From Paenibacillus sabuli (GTDB lineage Bacteria > Bacillota > Bacilli > Paenibacillales > Paenibacillaceae), in contig NZ_JACXIZ010000011.1 of assembly GCF_014705605.1 (NCBI RefSeq), positions 62,001 through 126,000 on the forward strand: a DNA stretch of 64,000 bases. The letters run 5' to 3'. The notes under the pieces were generated by a model. That model worked only from the letters and a program-made list of their open reading frames with translations, was not told where the DNA came from and made no database searches. Below are positions 1 to 9,463 of this stretch, piece after piece; within the stretch, counting starts at the first letter, position 1; each line of letters starts with the position of its first letter. Both the position numbers and the translations under genes were made by a program.

Positions 1-531
1 CGCCGTCTGCAGCGCAAGCTGATCGGTCGTGCGTTCGATCTCGAGGCGCCCCAGTTCCGTATCCAGATCGGCGTAGATTTCCTCCAGCATCGTCACGTAG
101 CCCTGCTCCGTCTCGCCGAGCGACTCAGCCGTATTGCCGACCGCGCGGAGCGACAGCTCGACCTCTTCGACGAACCGGGAAGCAGGCCGCGCCGGCGCAG
201 GGGCTCGCGGAGCGACCGCCTGACCGGCCGAGGCGAAATCGGCAAGCGCCTTCGCGTCGTCCAAGGCGTAGCCGAGCTCCGACTTGGCGGCGATGCGGCT
301 GTTCGCGTCGTCGCTGGCCGCCAGCGCGGCCAGCGCGGCGCGCATCGCTTCCACGTGCTGCTTGCTGTTCCGCGCGTCTTCCAGAATCCGCGTCCCGGTG
401 GCGATCCGGGTCTGCTGCGCTTGCTGCAGCTGGATGCTATACAGATAGACATTCCCGATCGCGCTCAGCACGAGCAGGACCAGGACGATCGGCGTGAACC
501 AGGATCGTCTGGGGGCTGGGGACTCCTTCAT
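1..531 (-). CDS. Hypothetical single-pass membrane protein, partial (C-terminus beyond the window)
   Basis: The frame is open from an ATG at 531 to the window edge, giving 177 codons with no stop. A GGGAG-type ribosome site lies just upstream and the start is 25 bases after the addA stop, so it probably ends the addBA operon. Residues about 12-29 form a hydrophobic segment (TPIVLVLLVLSAIGNVYLY) after a short basic N-terminus, which indicates a signal anchor with the rest outside. The remainder is Ala/Glu/Arg-rich and probably helical, with heptad-like stretches around 33-95 and 120-177, split by an Ala-Pro linker near 105-120. I do not recognise the family. In Bacillus subtilis addA is followed by sbcD/sbcC, but this protein resembles neither. 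Confidence is high that it is coding and low on function. Confidence 0.7.
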   Translation of the reverse strand, partial: MKESPAPRRSWFTPIVLVLLVLSAIGNVYLYSIQLQQAQQTRIATGTRILEDARNSKQHVEAMRAALAALAASDDANSRIAAKSELGYALDDAKALADFASAGQAVAPRAPAPARPASRFVEEVELSLRAVGNTAESLGETEQGYVTMLEEIYADLDTELGRLEIERTTDQLALQTA

Positions 532-555
532 GCATGCTCACTCCCGTATGAATAA

Positions 556-3500
556 TTAGCAGAGACGCACTGTGTGCGCGCCATCGAAAAAAAACACGTG
601 GCATTCGTCGATGCGTCGACCGAGAATGCCGGCCGCCGCCTCCGCGTACAGCTCCAGCTGGAACCGATGACGCTCGGCGGCGCGCGTCCAATCGCGATCC
701 GGGACGCGGTCGGTCTTGTAATCGAGCAGCACGAGCGTGCCGTCCGCTTCCTCGAACAGGCAGTCGACAACCCCCTGGATCATGACCGGCTCGGCGCCGA
801 TCTGAGCCTCAGCCGCCGCCCGATGCACGCGCGCGGCAGGCAGCAGGCAGCTGAACGGCACCTCGCGGCGCACGCGCGGCGCACGCTGCAGTCGGCCGCC
901 GAGCGGCGTCTGAAAAAAAGCCTCCACCGCGGCCGCATCGACCGCTTCGGCCTGCGCCGCAGTCAGCAGCTGGCGCTCGCGCATGCGCTCGACCGTTCGG
1001 CGCAGCACAGCAGCATCGACCACGGCTGCGCCGAGCGGCACATGCTGCATGACGAGATGGCTCACGGTGCCCCGCTCGGCCGCGGTCAGCGCCGCCTCCT
1101 CCATGAAGCGCGGCCGGCGCAGGCGCAGCTGCGACGAGGAAGGCGCGGCAGCGGATCGCGGCGGACGCCTGACGTCCTCCAGCTGCGCCGCATCCTCCAG
1201 CTCTTGCTCGCTGTAGAGGCGCTTCAGCTCCGTCGCCGACGTCTTGGCCGGGATCTCGGTCGCGGCAGCGTGCGGATACGCCCAGCCGAGCCGCGCGACA
1301 ACCTCGCGCGTATGCGCGGAGGCCGCCAGATCCGGAATGCGATGCAGCGCGCTCACCGCCTCCAGCCGCTGCTCGCGCACCGCCTCCTCCAGCGGATCTG
1401 GCGCAGCCGCGACGGCGGCCTCTGCGGCGTACCACGACGCTTGCGCGATGCCGAGCCGCCACTGCGCAGCCGAAGCCGCGTCGTCCTCCGCGGGCGTCGG
1501 CTGCGCGGCAGCGCCGCCGCGCAGCGCCACCGGCAGCAGCCAGTCCAGGTATGTACGGGCCTGTGAGAGCGTATAGTCCGACGGCTCTGTCTCTGCCTCC
1601 GCGCGCTTGTTCTCCAGCAGCTTGGCCGCATCGGCCGCCGTGCCGACGAGCACGAGCTTCTCCTTCGCCCGCGTCAACGCGACATACAAGACCCGCATCT
1701 CCTCGGCCAGCTGCTCCGTCTTCATCGCGCGCCGGATCGCCAGCTGCGGCAGCGTCGGGTAGGCGATCCGCAGCTGCAGGTCGACCTGTCGGGGGCCATA
1801 GCCGAGCTGCTTGTGCATCAGGAAGGCGCCGTTGACGTCCTGCATATTGAACCGCTTGCCCAGTCCGGCGACGAACACCACGGGATATTCCAGCCCCTTG
1901 CTCTTGTGGATCGAGAGGATGCGCACGACATCCTCCTGCTCGCCGAGCGCGCGCGCCGTCCCGAGGTCGCTGCCGTTCTCGCGCATCCGGTCAATGAAGC
2001 GCAAGAAGCGGAACAGACCGCGGAAGGAGGTCGCTTCGTACTGTCTGGCGCGATCGTGCAGCGCGCGCAGATTGGCCTGACGCTGCAGGCCGCCCGGCAA
2101 GCCGCCGACCAGATCGTAGTAGCCGCTCTCGTGGTAGATCGCCCATAGCAGCTCGGAGAGCGCGCCCTGACGCGCTTCGGCGCGCCAGCGCGCGAGCTGC
2201 CGCAGGAAGCGCCGCACCTTGTCCGTCAGCGCCTGCGGCAGCCCGGCGTCGTCCGCCGCCGCCGCGACGGCCTCGTAGTACGAAGCCCCGGGCGGCGCGT
2301 GGACCCGGAGCAACGCGAGCTCATCCGCGCCCAGCCCGAAGAGCGGCGAGCGCAGCGTGCCGGCCAGCGGGATGTCCTGGTGCGGATTGTCGATCACCCG
2401 CAGCAGCGCGATCATGATCTCGACCTCCGTCGCGTCGAAGTAGCCCGTATTCAGCTCGGCATAGGCCGGGATGCCCGCGGCCTGGAGCTCCTCGATGAGC
2501 AACGGCGCCCACTGCTGCGTGGCGCGCAGCAGGATGACGATGTCGCGCCATTGCAGCGGCCGCTCGCCGCCGCGCCGCCCGTCATAGACGCGCATGCGCT
2601 CGCGCTCGGCCCCGTCGCCGCGCATCGCGCGGATGCGGGCGGCGATGAAGCGCGCCTCGAGCTGCGCCGCCTGCAGATCGCCGGCATCGCCGGACGGCTG
2701 GCCCTCACCGTCCTCGCCTGGCTCCGCGTCCGATCGCTCCTCCGGCTCCGCTGCCGGCGCATCGGCCCGGTCGAGCAGCGTCAGCTCCACCGCCAGACGC
2801 GGATCGGCCGCCCCGTCCGCGCGGGCGGGATACGCGGCGCCGTGAATCAATTCCGCGCTGCGGTCGTAATCCAGCTCCGCCACGCGCTCTCGCATAATGA
2901 GGCGGAAGACGTCGTTGACGCCGTCAACCACCTCGCGCCGACTGCGAAAGTTGCGCGCCAGATCGATGCGTTGCCCGTCGCTGTCGGCAGCGCCGTAGCG
3001 CTTGTACTTGTCCAGGAATAGCCCCGGCTCGGCCAATCGAAAGCGATAGATGCTCTGCTTGACGTCGCCAACCATGAAGCGGTTGCCATTGCCCGGCCGG
3101 GCAATCAGCTCGACAAGCGCCTCCTGCACCATATTGGTATCCTGATACTCGTCGAGCAGCACCTCGTCGAACTGCTCCCGGTAATCCAGCGCCGCGGACG
3201 ACGGGACCGTGCGGCCTGGCTCCGAGTCCGCACCGCGCAGGATGCGCAGACAATAATGTTCCAGATCACCGAAATCGAGCAGGCCCTTGGCCCGCTTCTC
3301 GCGCTCGTACGCCTCGCCGAACGCAATCGTCAGCTCCGAGAGCTCCTCCATCAGCGGTGCGTTGTCGCGCAGCTCCGCCAAAAACTCGGCTGGACTGCGG
3401 CCAAGCAATTCGTCCTGCAGCTGCGCCACGACCGTACGCGCATTGTCGCGCAGCCTCTTCGTCCGCTCCTGCAACGCCTGGTCGGCCTCGCCCGCGCGCA

Positions 3501-4404
3501 CCGCCTTGAGCCGCCCGAAGGCCACCTCGGCGAACGCCGCCTGCCACGTCGTCCAGGGCGCATCCGCCATCCGCAGCGCCAACTTCCGCACCGCAGCAAG
3601 TTCGGCCTCCAGCGTCGGCGCGTACGCGTCCGGACCGCCCGGCTGCCGCGTCAGCTCGAGCGCCTGCTCCAGTTGGGTCTGCGCTGCCGCCAGCGCGCCC
3701 TGCGCGTCGCCGGCGAGCCGCCGCACCCAATGCGTGTCGCCCAGCTCGATCTCGTCCGCCACATGGAACGTCGCCGCCGCCGCGCGCAGCCAGTGCTCCG
3801 GCCACGGATGGCTGCGCGAAAAATCGTACAGCCGCTGAACGAGCCGCTGCAGCGGCTCGTCGTCCTTCTCTCCGCCGAAGCGCTCCGCCAGTTCGGCGAA
3901 GCCCGGATGCGCCTCCAGCTCGGCGTATCGCGCCTCGAACAGCTGCTCGAGCACATCGAGCCGCAGCAGCTCCGCCTCCGTCTCGTTGGCGATGCGAAAG
4001 CCCGGATCGAGCCCGATCAGCGGATAATAGCGGCGAATCACTTCGACGCAGAAGGAATGCAGCGTCGTAATCGAAGCGCGCGTCATGAGCGCGAGCTGCC
4101 GCCGCAAATGCTCGCTGTCCGGATCGGCGGCAAGCTCCTTCTCCAGCGCGATGCGGATGCGTTCCTTCATTTCGGCCGCGGCCGCCTTGGTGAAGGTGGC
4201 GACGAGCAGCCGGTCGACATCGGCGCCGCTCGTAATTTTGCGTATGATGCGCTCCACCAGCACGGCGGTTTTGCCGGAGCCCGCCGCGGCGGCGACGAGG
4301 ATGTCGCGGCCGCCGGCGACGATCGCCTCCCATTGCTGCTCCGTCCAGGTGCTGCCCGCCGGACGCGCCGGTTGATTCGCCTGCTTATTCGGCTGCATCG
4401 TCAT
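556..4404 (-). CDS. addA: ATP-dependent helicase/nuclease subunit A (AddA)
   Basis: UvrD-family 3'-5' helicase plus RecB-type nuclease, 1282 residues. It partners AddB to resect double-strand breaks up to Chi before RecA loading. Visible motifs are Walker A AGSGKT near residue 41, Walker B LLDEYQD near 417, GDVKQSIYRFR near 445, SIHKSKGLEYPVVFV near 830 and YVALTRAKEKL near 905. The C-terminal nuclease core DYKTDR lies near 1226, followed by QLELYA. The ATG at 4404 follows an AGGAGGGG site located inside the addB tail. The genes overlap by 20 bases, so translation is probably coupled. An acidic, low-complexity insert (about residues 560-590) precedes the second helicase half. Length and domain order fit the family. 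Confidence 0.97.
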   Translation of the reverse strand: MTMQPNKQANQPARPAGSTWTEQQWEAIVAGGRDILVAAAAGSGKTAVLVERIIRKITSGADVDRLLVATFTKAAAAEMKERIRIALEKELAADPDSEHLRRQLALMTRASITTLHSFCVEVIRRYYPLIGLDPGFRIANETEAELLRLDVLEQLFEARYAELEAHPGFAELAERFGGEKDDEPLQRLVQRLYDFSRSHPWPEHWLRAAAATFHVADEIELGDTHWVRRLAGDAQGALAAAQTQLEQALELTRQPGGPDAYAPTLEAELAAVRKLALRMADAPWTTWQAAFAEVAFGRLKAVRAGEADQALQERTKRLRDNARTVVAQLQDELLGRSPAEFLAELRDNAPLMEELSELTIAFGEAYEREKRAKGLLDFGDLEHYCLRILRGADSEPGRTVPSSAALDYREQFDEVLLDEYQDTNMVQEALVELIARPGNGNRFMVGDVKQSIYRFRLAEPGLFLDKYKRYGAADSDGQRIDLARNFRSRREVVDGVNDVFRLIMRERVAELDYDRSAELIHGAAYPARADGAADPRLAVELTLLDRADAPAAEPEERSDAEPGEDGEGQPSGDAGDLQAAQLEARFIAARIRAMRGDGAERERMRVYDGRRGGERPLQWRDIVILLRATQQWAPLLIEELQAAGIPAYAELNTGYFDATEVEIMIALLRVIDNPHQDIPLAGTLRSPLFGLGADELALLRVHAPPGASYYEAVAAAADDAGLPQALTDKVRRFLRQLARWRAEARQGALSELLWAIYHESGYYDLVGGLPGGLQRQANLRALHDRARQYEATSFRGLFRFLRFIDRMRENGSDLGTARALGEQEDVVRILSIHKSKGLEYPVVFVAGLGKRFNMQDVNGAFLMHKQLGYGPRQVDLQLRIAYPTLPQLAIRRAMKTEQLAEEMRVLYVALTRAKEKLVLVGTAADAAKLLENKRAEAETEPSDYTLSQARTYLDWLLPVALRGGAAAQPTPAEDDAASAAQWRLGIAQASWYAAEAAVAAAPDPLEEAVREQRLEAVSALHRIPDLAASAHTREVVARLGWAYPHAAATEIPAKTSATELKRLYSEQELEDAAQLEDVRRPPRSAAAPSSSQLRLRRPRFMEEAALTAAERGTVSHLVMQHVPLGAAVVDAAVLRRTVERMRERQLLTAAQAEAVDAAAVEAFFQTPLGGRLQRAPRVRREVPFSCLLPAARVHRAAAEAQIGAEPVMIQGVVDCLFEEADGTLVLLDYKTDRVPDRDWTRAAERHRFQLELYAEAAAGILGRRIDECHVFFFDGAHTVRLC

Positions 4405-7400
4405 CTGCCGCCCCTCCTTCCTCGGCCTGCCGCGTCAGACCGCGCCACACCTCGTCCTTGGTGGATTTGCCCAGCTTGACGTAGCCGTTGCCCTCGATCA
4501 TCGGATCGAACTGGCAGACCGGCTTGTACGCGCAATGCGTGCAAGGCGTCTTGCCCCCCATCCGATACGGCTCGATGGCGATCTCGCCGCCGGTGATGCG
4601 CCTGCCGATGCGGCGGATCGTGCTGCGCACCGAGCGCCGCAGCACGTCCCACTCCTCCTTGCGGGCGACGGAGGAGGCGCTGTAGAAGCTGCCGTCCTTC
4701 TTGATCGCCACCGGCAGCAGATCGGAGTGCCCGGATTCGAGGCTGCCGTCCATCAGCCGCACGGCCTGCTCGTCCGCCAGCAGCAGCCCTTTCGGCTTGA
4801 AGCGCTTCAGCCGCTGGCGATGCGCCTCGGCGCCGTCGATGGCCCGGGTGGCGGCGAGCAGCGGGTTGTGCACGTGGAAGTAGAGCACGCCCGCCGGCGC
4901 TGCCGGCTGGCCCAGCCATTTGGGCGCATGGGTCAGCAGCACGTCCAGATAGGTCAGCATTTGCAGCGACAGCCCGTGCATGACCGCCTCCAGCTGCAGC
5001 GAGGTCGCCGACGACTTGTAGTCGAGCACGCGCAGCAGCAGACCTTCGTCGGTCTGCGCCGCGTCGACGCGATCGATCCGGCCGACGATCTCCAGCTCCC
5101 GGCTCCCGGCGAGCGGCAGCACGAGCGGCGGCAGCGCGCCGTCTCCGCCGAAGCCGACCTCTACGCCGACCGGCCGGAACGTCGCCCGCCGCGCATGCTC
5201 GCCGAGCATCAGCGCCGCCTGCGCGACGATCTCGCGCAGCTTGGACGCCATATAGCGGAAGCGGCCGCTGCTCAGCAGGATCTGCGATTGCAGCCGCGGC
5301 GCCAGCGCGTCGACGACCGCGGCGGCGCGCCGCCGCAGCTCCGGCTCCGGCAGCGTCCCCCAGGCGTCGCCCAGCTCGGCGGTCAGCCGGCTGAGCGCCG
5401 CGTGGAACAGCTGGCCGATGTCCGGCGCGCCCAGCTGATGCCGCTCGCGCTCGCGCAGCCGCAGGCCGTGGCTGGCGAAGTGCTGGAACGGGCAGGACAC
5501 GAAGCGCTCCATGCGCGATACGCTCGTGCGCAGACGCTCGCCGTACAGCTGATCCGCCAGCGGACCGGGCAGCGGCGGCGCCGCATTGGCGAAGCGCTGG
5601 GAGAGAGCCAGCAAGGCCAGCCGGTCGCGCCACTGCGGCTCGCCGGCGAACCAATTGTAGACCTCCCACCAGAGCGGAGCGAGGTTCGCGCCCTGCCGCC
5701 ACGCGCTCAGCTGGCCGAAGAGATGCGACAGCGTCCGTCCGGGATGGCCGATATACGCCTCTTGCTCCGCCTCGTCCGCGCCGGGTCTGGGCTGCGCCTC
5801 TGCGACCCGCTCCGGCACACCCGGCAGCAGCTGACGCAGCTGGCGCAGCACCTCCGACGGCCGCAGGCTTTTGCCCTCGTCGTCGGCGAGCGGATAGCTG
5901 ATCCACAGATGGCTGCGCGGCACGGTCAGCGCCGTATAGATCAGGAAGCGCTCGTCCAGCAGACGACGCCGGATGCCGGGGGCCATGACGAGCCCGTCCG
6001 CCGCCAGCCGCTGACGCTCCTGCTCCGTCAGGATGCCATCCTCCTCCATGCGCAGCGGCAGCACGCCGTCGCCCGCACCGAGCAGGTAGCACACCTCGAC
6101 CGCCTCGGCGCGCGTCCGCTCCATGCTGCCGACCAGCACCTGATCGAGCGCAGGCGGCACCGTCGCCAGCTTCAGCCCGTCCAGGCCCGCCTCCACGATG
6201 CCTGCGAACAGCTCCGGGGAGAGCGGCTGCGTCCCCATCATCTCCGCCAGTTGGTCGAGCGTGCCCATCACGCCCTCCCACAGCTGCACATGCTCGCGCG
6301 CGCGCCGCAGCTCGCCGCCCGCCGAAGCCTCCGCGCTCCACTGCTCCAGCCGGTCGGCGGCGCCGACATGCTCGAGCAGCCGGTAGAGCGCCCTGCACAT
6401 GGCCTCGGCATCCGCCGCGCCGCGCAGCGCCCGCTCGAAGCGGCGCAGCGGCGCTACGACCGCCTCCCGCGCATCCAGGATGCGCGCGTGCGCGGCCAGC
6501 TCCGCCCGGCCCGGCTCCGCCGGCAGCTCGTCCTCGAGCGAGGCGCGCTGCAGCGGTCGCCAGCGCTTGGCGTCGAGCCAGCGGCGGCGCCCGTCGATGC
6601 CCGCGGCCAACACGTAATTCTCCAGCCGGTCGAGGTCCTCGCGGCTCAGCTCGCCGTCCAGCGGCAGCAGCAGCTCGCTCTTGATGCAGCGGAAGACGGC
6701 ATCGTAGCGCCAGCCCTGCGTGACCGTCTCCAGCGCGGAACGGATGAATTCGAGCAGCGGATGCTGCCGCATCGGGCGCTTGTGATCGAGGAAGTAGGGA
6801 ATGTCGTAATCGCCGAGCACCTGCTCCAGCAGATCGTTGTAATCCCCGCCGGTGCGCACCAGGAGCGCCATGTCGCGCCAGCGCAAGCCCTGCTCGCGCA
6901 CGCGGCGCAGCATGTCGCGCGCCGCCGCCTCCACCTCGGCGCGGCGATGGACCGCGCCGTGCACCGACACGCCGCAGCGCGGATCGGCCGGATCGCCATG
7001 CGTCTCTCCGGCATAGGCCTGCGCCCCCGGCCGCTCGTAGCTGCGCTCGATATGCGCCAGCATCGGACTCGCGGCGAAGCGCGGCGGCGAAGCGTCCAGC
7101 CTGACGACCGGCTCCAGCTCGACACCGGACGTCTCGGCGAGCGCGCGCAGCGCGATGTAGGTCTCGGCCGTCTTGTGGAACAGATCGAGCTCGTGCGGCC
7201 GCGCATCTCCGTCATATGGCCGGTCCAGGCAGAGCGTCACCGTGACCCGCCCCACGGTGCGCAGCAGCGCCCCGAGGGCGAGGTATTCGTGCGGCGTGAA
7301 GCCGTGGAAGCCGTCGATCCACAGCTCGGCCTCGCGCAGCGCCGACGTCTGCTCGCAGCCGGCGGCAAGCCGGTGCAGGTAGTCCTCGGCCTCGAGGTAA

Positions 7401-7921
7401 TGCCCGTCCAGCTCGCGCTCCAGCGCCGCGCCGATGAGCTGCAGATCGTGCAGCTTGCGACCGAGCATGCCGCTGCCGCCGGCATGCGCCTCGGCGTACT
7501 CGCGTACTGCCGGCGCCTCGATACCGTAGCGCTTCCACTCGGTCATCAGCTCGCTCAGCCGCTCGATGAAGCCATGGCCCTGCGCTGCGCCGCGCAGCAG
7601 CTGCAGCTCGTCCTCCAGCCGCTGCACAATCTTGTACAGCAGCATCTGCTTGCCCGTCTCGCCGATTGGCGTCAGGGCTGCGCCGCCGGTCTCCTGCATG
7701 ACGCGATACGCCAGGCGCCGAAAGCTCAGCACCTGAGCGCGCATCGTGCCGGTCAGTCCGGCCTGGCGCAGCAGCGCATATTCCGTCTGGAAGGTCGCCT
7801 GCTCCGGCACGAGCAGCAGGAGCGGACTGCCCTGCGCCGACGCGTGCAGCCGCTCGCGGATCTCGCCCAGACACCGAGTCGTCTTGCCCGCCCCGGCCCT
7901 GCCCAATACAAATCGAAGCAT
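4385..7921 (-). CDS. addB: ATP-dependent helicase/nuclease subunit B (AddB)
   Basis: Second subunit of the AddAB double-strand-break repair enzyme, 1178 residues, matching the family length. It starts with an intact Walker A (GRAGAGKT, residues 7-14). A RecB-like nuclease core with DYKSS lies near residue 967. The iron-sulfur cluster cysteines that staple the nuclease domain are present: one in SCPFQHF near 809 and three in CTHCAYKPVC near 1127-1136. The ATG at 7921 is preceded by a G-rich ribosome site (AAGGGGGGGA). It begins 26 bases after the rRNA methyltransferase gene ends, so the order methyltransferase-addB-addA may be one transcript. Confidence 0.97.
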   Translation of the reverse strand: MLRFVLGRAGAGKTTRCLGEIRERLHASAQGSPLLLLVPEQATFQTEYALLRQAGLTGTMRAQVLSFRRLAYRVMQETGGAALTPIGETGKQMLLYKIVQRLEDELQLLRGAAQGHGFIERLSELMTEWKRYGIEAPAVREYAEAHAGGSGMLGRKLHDLQLIGAALERELDGHYLEAEDYLHRLAAGCEQTSALREAELWIDGFHGFTPHEYLALGALLRTVGRVTVTLCLDRPYDGDARPHELDLFHKTAETYIALRALAETSGVELEPVVRLDASPPRFAASPMLAHIERSYERPGAQAYAGETHGDPADPRCGVSVHGAVHRRAEVEAAARDMLRRVREQGLRWRDMALLVRTGGDYNDLLEQVLGDYDIPYFLDHKRPMRQHPLLEFIRSALETVTQGWRYDAVFRCIKSELLLPLDGELSREDLDRLENYVLAAGIDGRRRWLDAKRWRPLQRASLEDELPAEPGRAELAAHARILDAREAVVAPLRRFERALRGAADAEAMCRALYRLLEHVGAADRLEQWSAEASAGGELRRAREHVQLWEGVMGTLDQLAEMMGTQPLSPELFAGIVEAGLDGLKLATVPPALDQVLVGSMERTRAEAVEVCYLLGAGDGVLPLRMEEDGILTEQERQRLAADGLVMAPGIRRRLLDERFLIYTALTVPRSHLWISYPLADDEGKSLRPSEVLRQLRQLLPGVPERVAEAQPRPGADEAEQEAYIGHPGRTLSHLFGQLSAWRQGANLAPLWWEVYNWFAGEPQWRDRLALLALSQRFANAAPPLPGPLADQLYGERLRTSVSRMERFVSCPFQHFASHGLRLRERERHQLGAPDIGQLFHAALSRLTAELGDAWGTLPEPELRRRAAAVVDALAPRLQSQILLSSGRFRYMASKLREIVAQAALMLGEHARRATFRPVGVEVGFGGDGALPPLVLPLAGSRELEIVGRIDRVDAAQTDEGLLLRVLDYKSSATSLQLEAVMHGLSLQMLTYLDVLLTHAPKWLGQPAAPAGVLYFHVHNPLLAATRAIDGAEAHRQRLKRFKPKGLLLADEQAVRLMDGSLESGHSDLLPVAIKKDGSFYSASSVARKEEWDVLRRSVRSTIRRIGRRITGGEIAIEPYRMGGKTPCTHCAYKPVCQFDPMIEGNGYVKLGKSTKDEVWRGLTRQAEEGGAADDDAAE

Positions 7922-7947
7922 GCCTGTCCCCCCCTTGAAACACTTGA

Positions 7948-9360
7948 TTAAGCCCGGCTGCGCACCTCAAAAATGGCAAACTTTAAATAATTCCCTTCGC
8001 TCGCCGCGAGCAGACGGGGATGGTCCTTGCCCGCGCCCTGCCAGTGCACCATACGCAACAGCTTGCCCGCATCGCGCGCCGCCTCCTGCACCGTCTCCAA
8101 AAACAGCTCCGGCTTCATCGGATACGAGCAGCTCGCAGTGACGAGATAGCCGCCTTCGTTGACCAGCTTCATGCCCTGAAGATTGATGTCCTTGTAGCCG
8201 CGCCGCGCGCCTGCCAGCGCGCCCTTGCTCTTGGCAAAGGCCGGCGGGTCGAGAATGACGACGTCCCACGTACGGCCCGCCGCCGCGAGCGGCTTGGACG
8301 TATCGGCCTTGTCCGCCGCGCCCGGGGCGCGCCGTCTGCGCTCCTCCAGCCCCTTCACTTGCTCGCGCAAATAGGCGAAGGCGTCGGCCTGGACGAAATC
8401 GATGCGATCCGCAAACCCGTTGGCCCGGGCGTTGCGGGCGGCCGTCTCGAGCGCGTGCGCCGATACGTCGAGACAGGTCACCCGCTTGGCGCCGTAGCGG
8501 CAAGCATGCATCGTGAAGCTGCCGGTATGGGCAAAACACTCCAGCACCGTCGCGCCGTCCCAATAGGGAAAGGTCACTTCCTTGCCGCTGCGGTTGACCG
8601 GTACGAGCGCCGAGGACGCAGGCTCCCGCTCCTCGCTCGCTTGCGCATCCGCCTCGGATCCCGGACGCGGGGCCAGGCGAATGCCGCTGCGCGCGCCCCA
8701 GCCGAGCATCAGCGGCGCGATCGCCGCCCGATTGTCGCGCTGATCGTAAAAATAGCCGGTCTTCTGTCCGCTCTCGATGTCGACCTCCATCGTCAGGCCG
8801 TTCTCGATAATCGTCACTTCGCGCGGCGCTTCACCGTAGAGCGGCCCGGTGCGCGCCTCCAGCCCCTCCAGCGCCCGCACGGGGAGGTCGCTGCGCTCGT
8901 AGATCGCCTCCGGCCGGAACACCTCGATCAGCGCCTCGACGATTGCTGCCCGGCGCTGATCCATGCCCAGCGTGACGATCTGCACGACGAGCACGCCGCC
9001 GTACCGATCCACCGTCAGGCCGGGCAGGTCGTCCGCCTCGCCATAGACGAGCCTGCAGTCGGATACGCCCGGCAGGAAGCGGGCCCGGTGCTCCCGGCAG
9101 CGCACCAGCCGCTCCTCGAAGAACGCCCGATCCATCGCCTCCAGCGGCGTGTACGCGACGATGCGCACCTGAATCTGCGAAGCCGGGTTCCAATACCCTG
9201 TCGCCAGATAGCGCGCCCGGTGGTCGTACACATCGACCAGATCGCCGGGCTCCGCCGCCCCCTCCATTCGCTCCGTCTCGTTCTCATAAATCCAGGGATG
9301 TCCCTGCTCCAGCCGCGGCGCGCGGCCGCGCTTCAAAATGACGCTAGCACGTTCGTTCAT
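7948..9360 (-). CDS. Class I SAM-dependent rRNA (cytosine-C5) methyltransferase, RlmI/YwbD type
   Basis: 470 residues. An N-terminal PUA-like RNA-binding region (HPWIYENE near residue 20) is followed by a Rossmann methyltransferase with a SAM-binding segment (VLECFAHTGSFTMHA, near 272) and the catalytic-loop motif VILDPPAFAKSK near 371. This is the signature of the RlmI family, which methylates 23S rRNA cytosine. The start is the ATG at 9360 with AAAGGAA about 7 bases upstream. The frame is open for another 108 codons, but that part is antisense to the divergent phosphate-transporter gene. A low-complexity insert rich in Ala, Glu and Ser (about residues 220-250) sits between the two halves. 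The exact target cytosine is inferred from the family only. Confidence 0.88.
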   Translation of the reverse strand: MNERASVILKRGRAPRLEQGHPWIYENETERMEGAAEPGDLVDVYDHRARYLATGYWNPASQIQVRIVAYTPLEAMDRAFFEERLVRCREHRARFLPGVSDCRLVYGEADDLPGLTVDRYGGVLVVQIVTLGMDQRRAAIVEALIEVFRPEAIYERSDLPVRALEGLEARTGPLYGEAPREVTIIENGLTMEVDIESGQKTGYFYDQRDNRAAIAPLMLGWGARSGIRLAPRPGSEADAQASEEREPASSALVPVNRSGKEVTFPYWDGATVLECFAHTGSFTMHACRYGAKRVTCLDVSAHALETAARNARANGFADRIDFVQADAFAYLREQVKGLEERRRRAPGAADKADTSKPLAAAGRTWDVVILDPPAFAKSKGALAGARRGYKDINLQGMKLVNEGGYLVTASCSYPMKPELFLETVQEAARDAGKLLRMVHWQGAGKDHPRLLAASEGNYLKFAIFEVRSRA

Positions 9361-9463
9361 TGTCCGTTCCTTTCCCGGTTCGCACCCGGCGGCGCGGATC
9401 GTCATGCCTGTCCGCTGCGCCGCATAGATATCGTAGAAGTGTAATGGTGAAGGGGGAAGCGAA

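Noticed and set aside
4535-7951. 1138-codon open frame on the plus strand opposite addB
   Set aside because: Arg/Leu/Gln-rich composition, no ribosome site and no family signature; it mirrors the GC-rich codons of addB, which has clear motifs.
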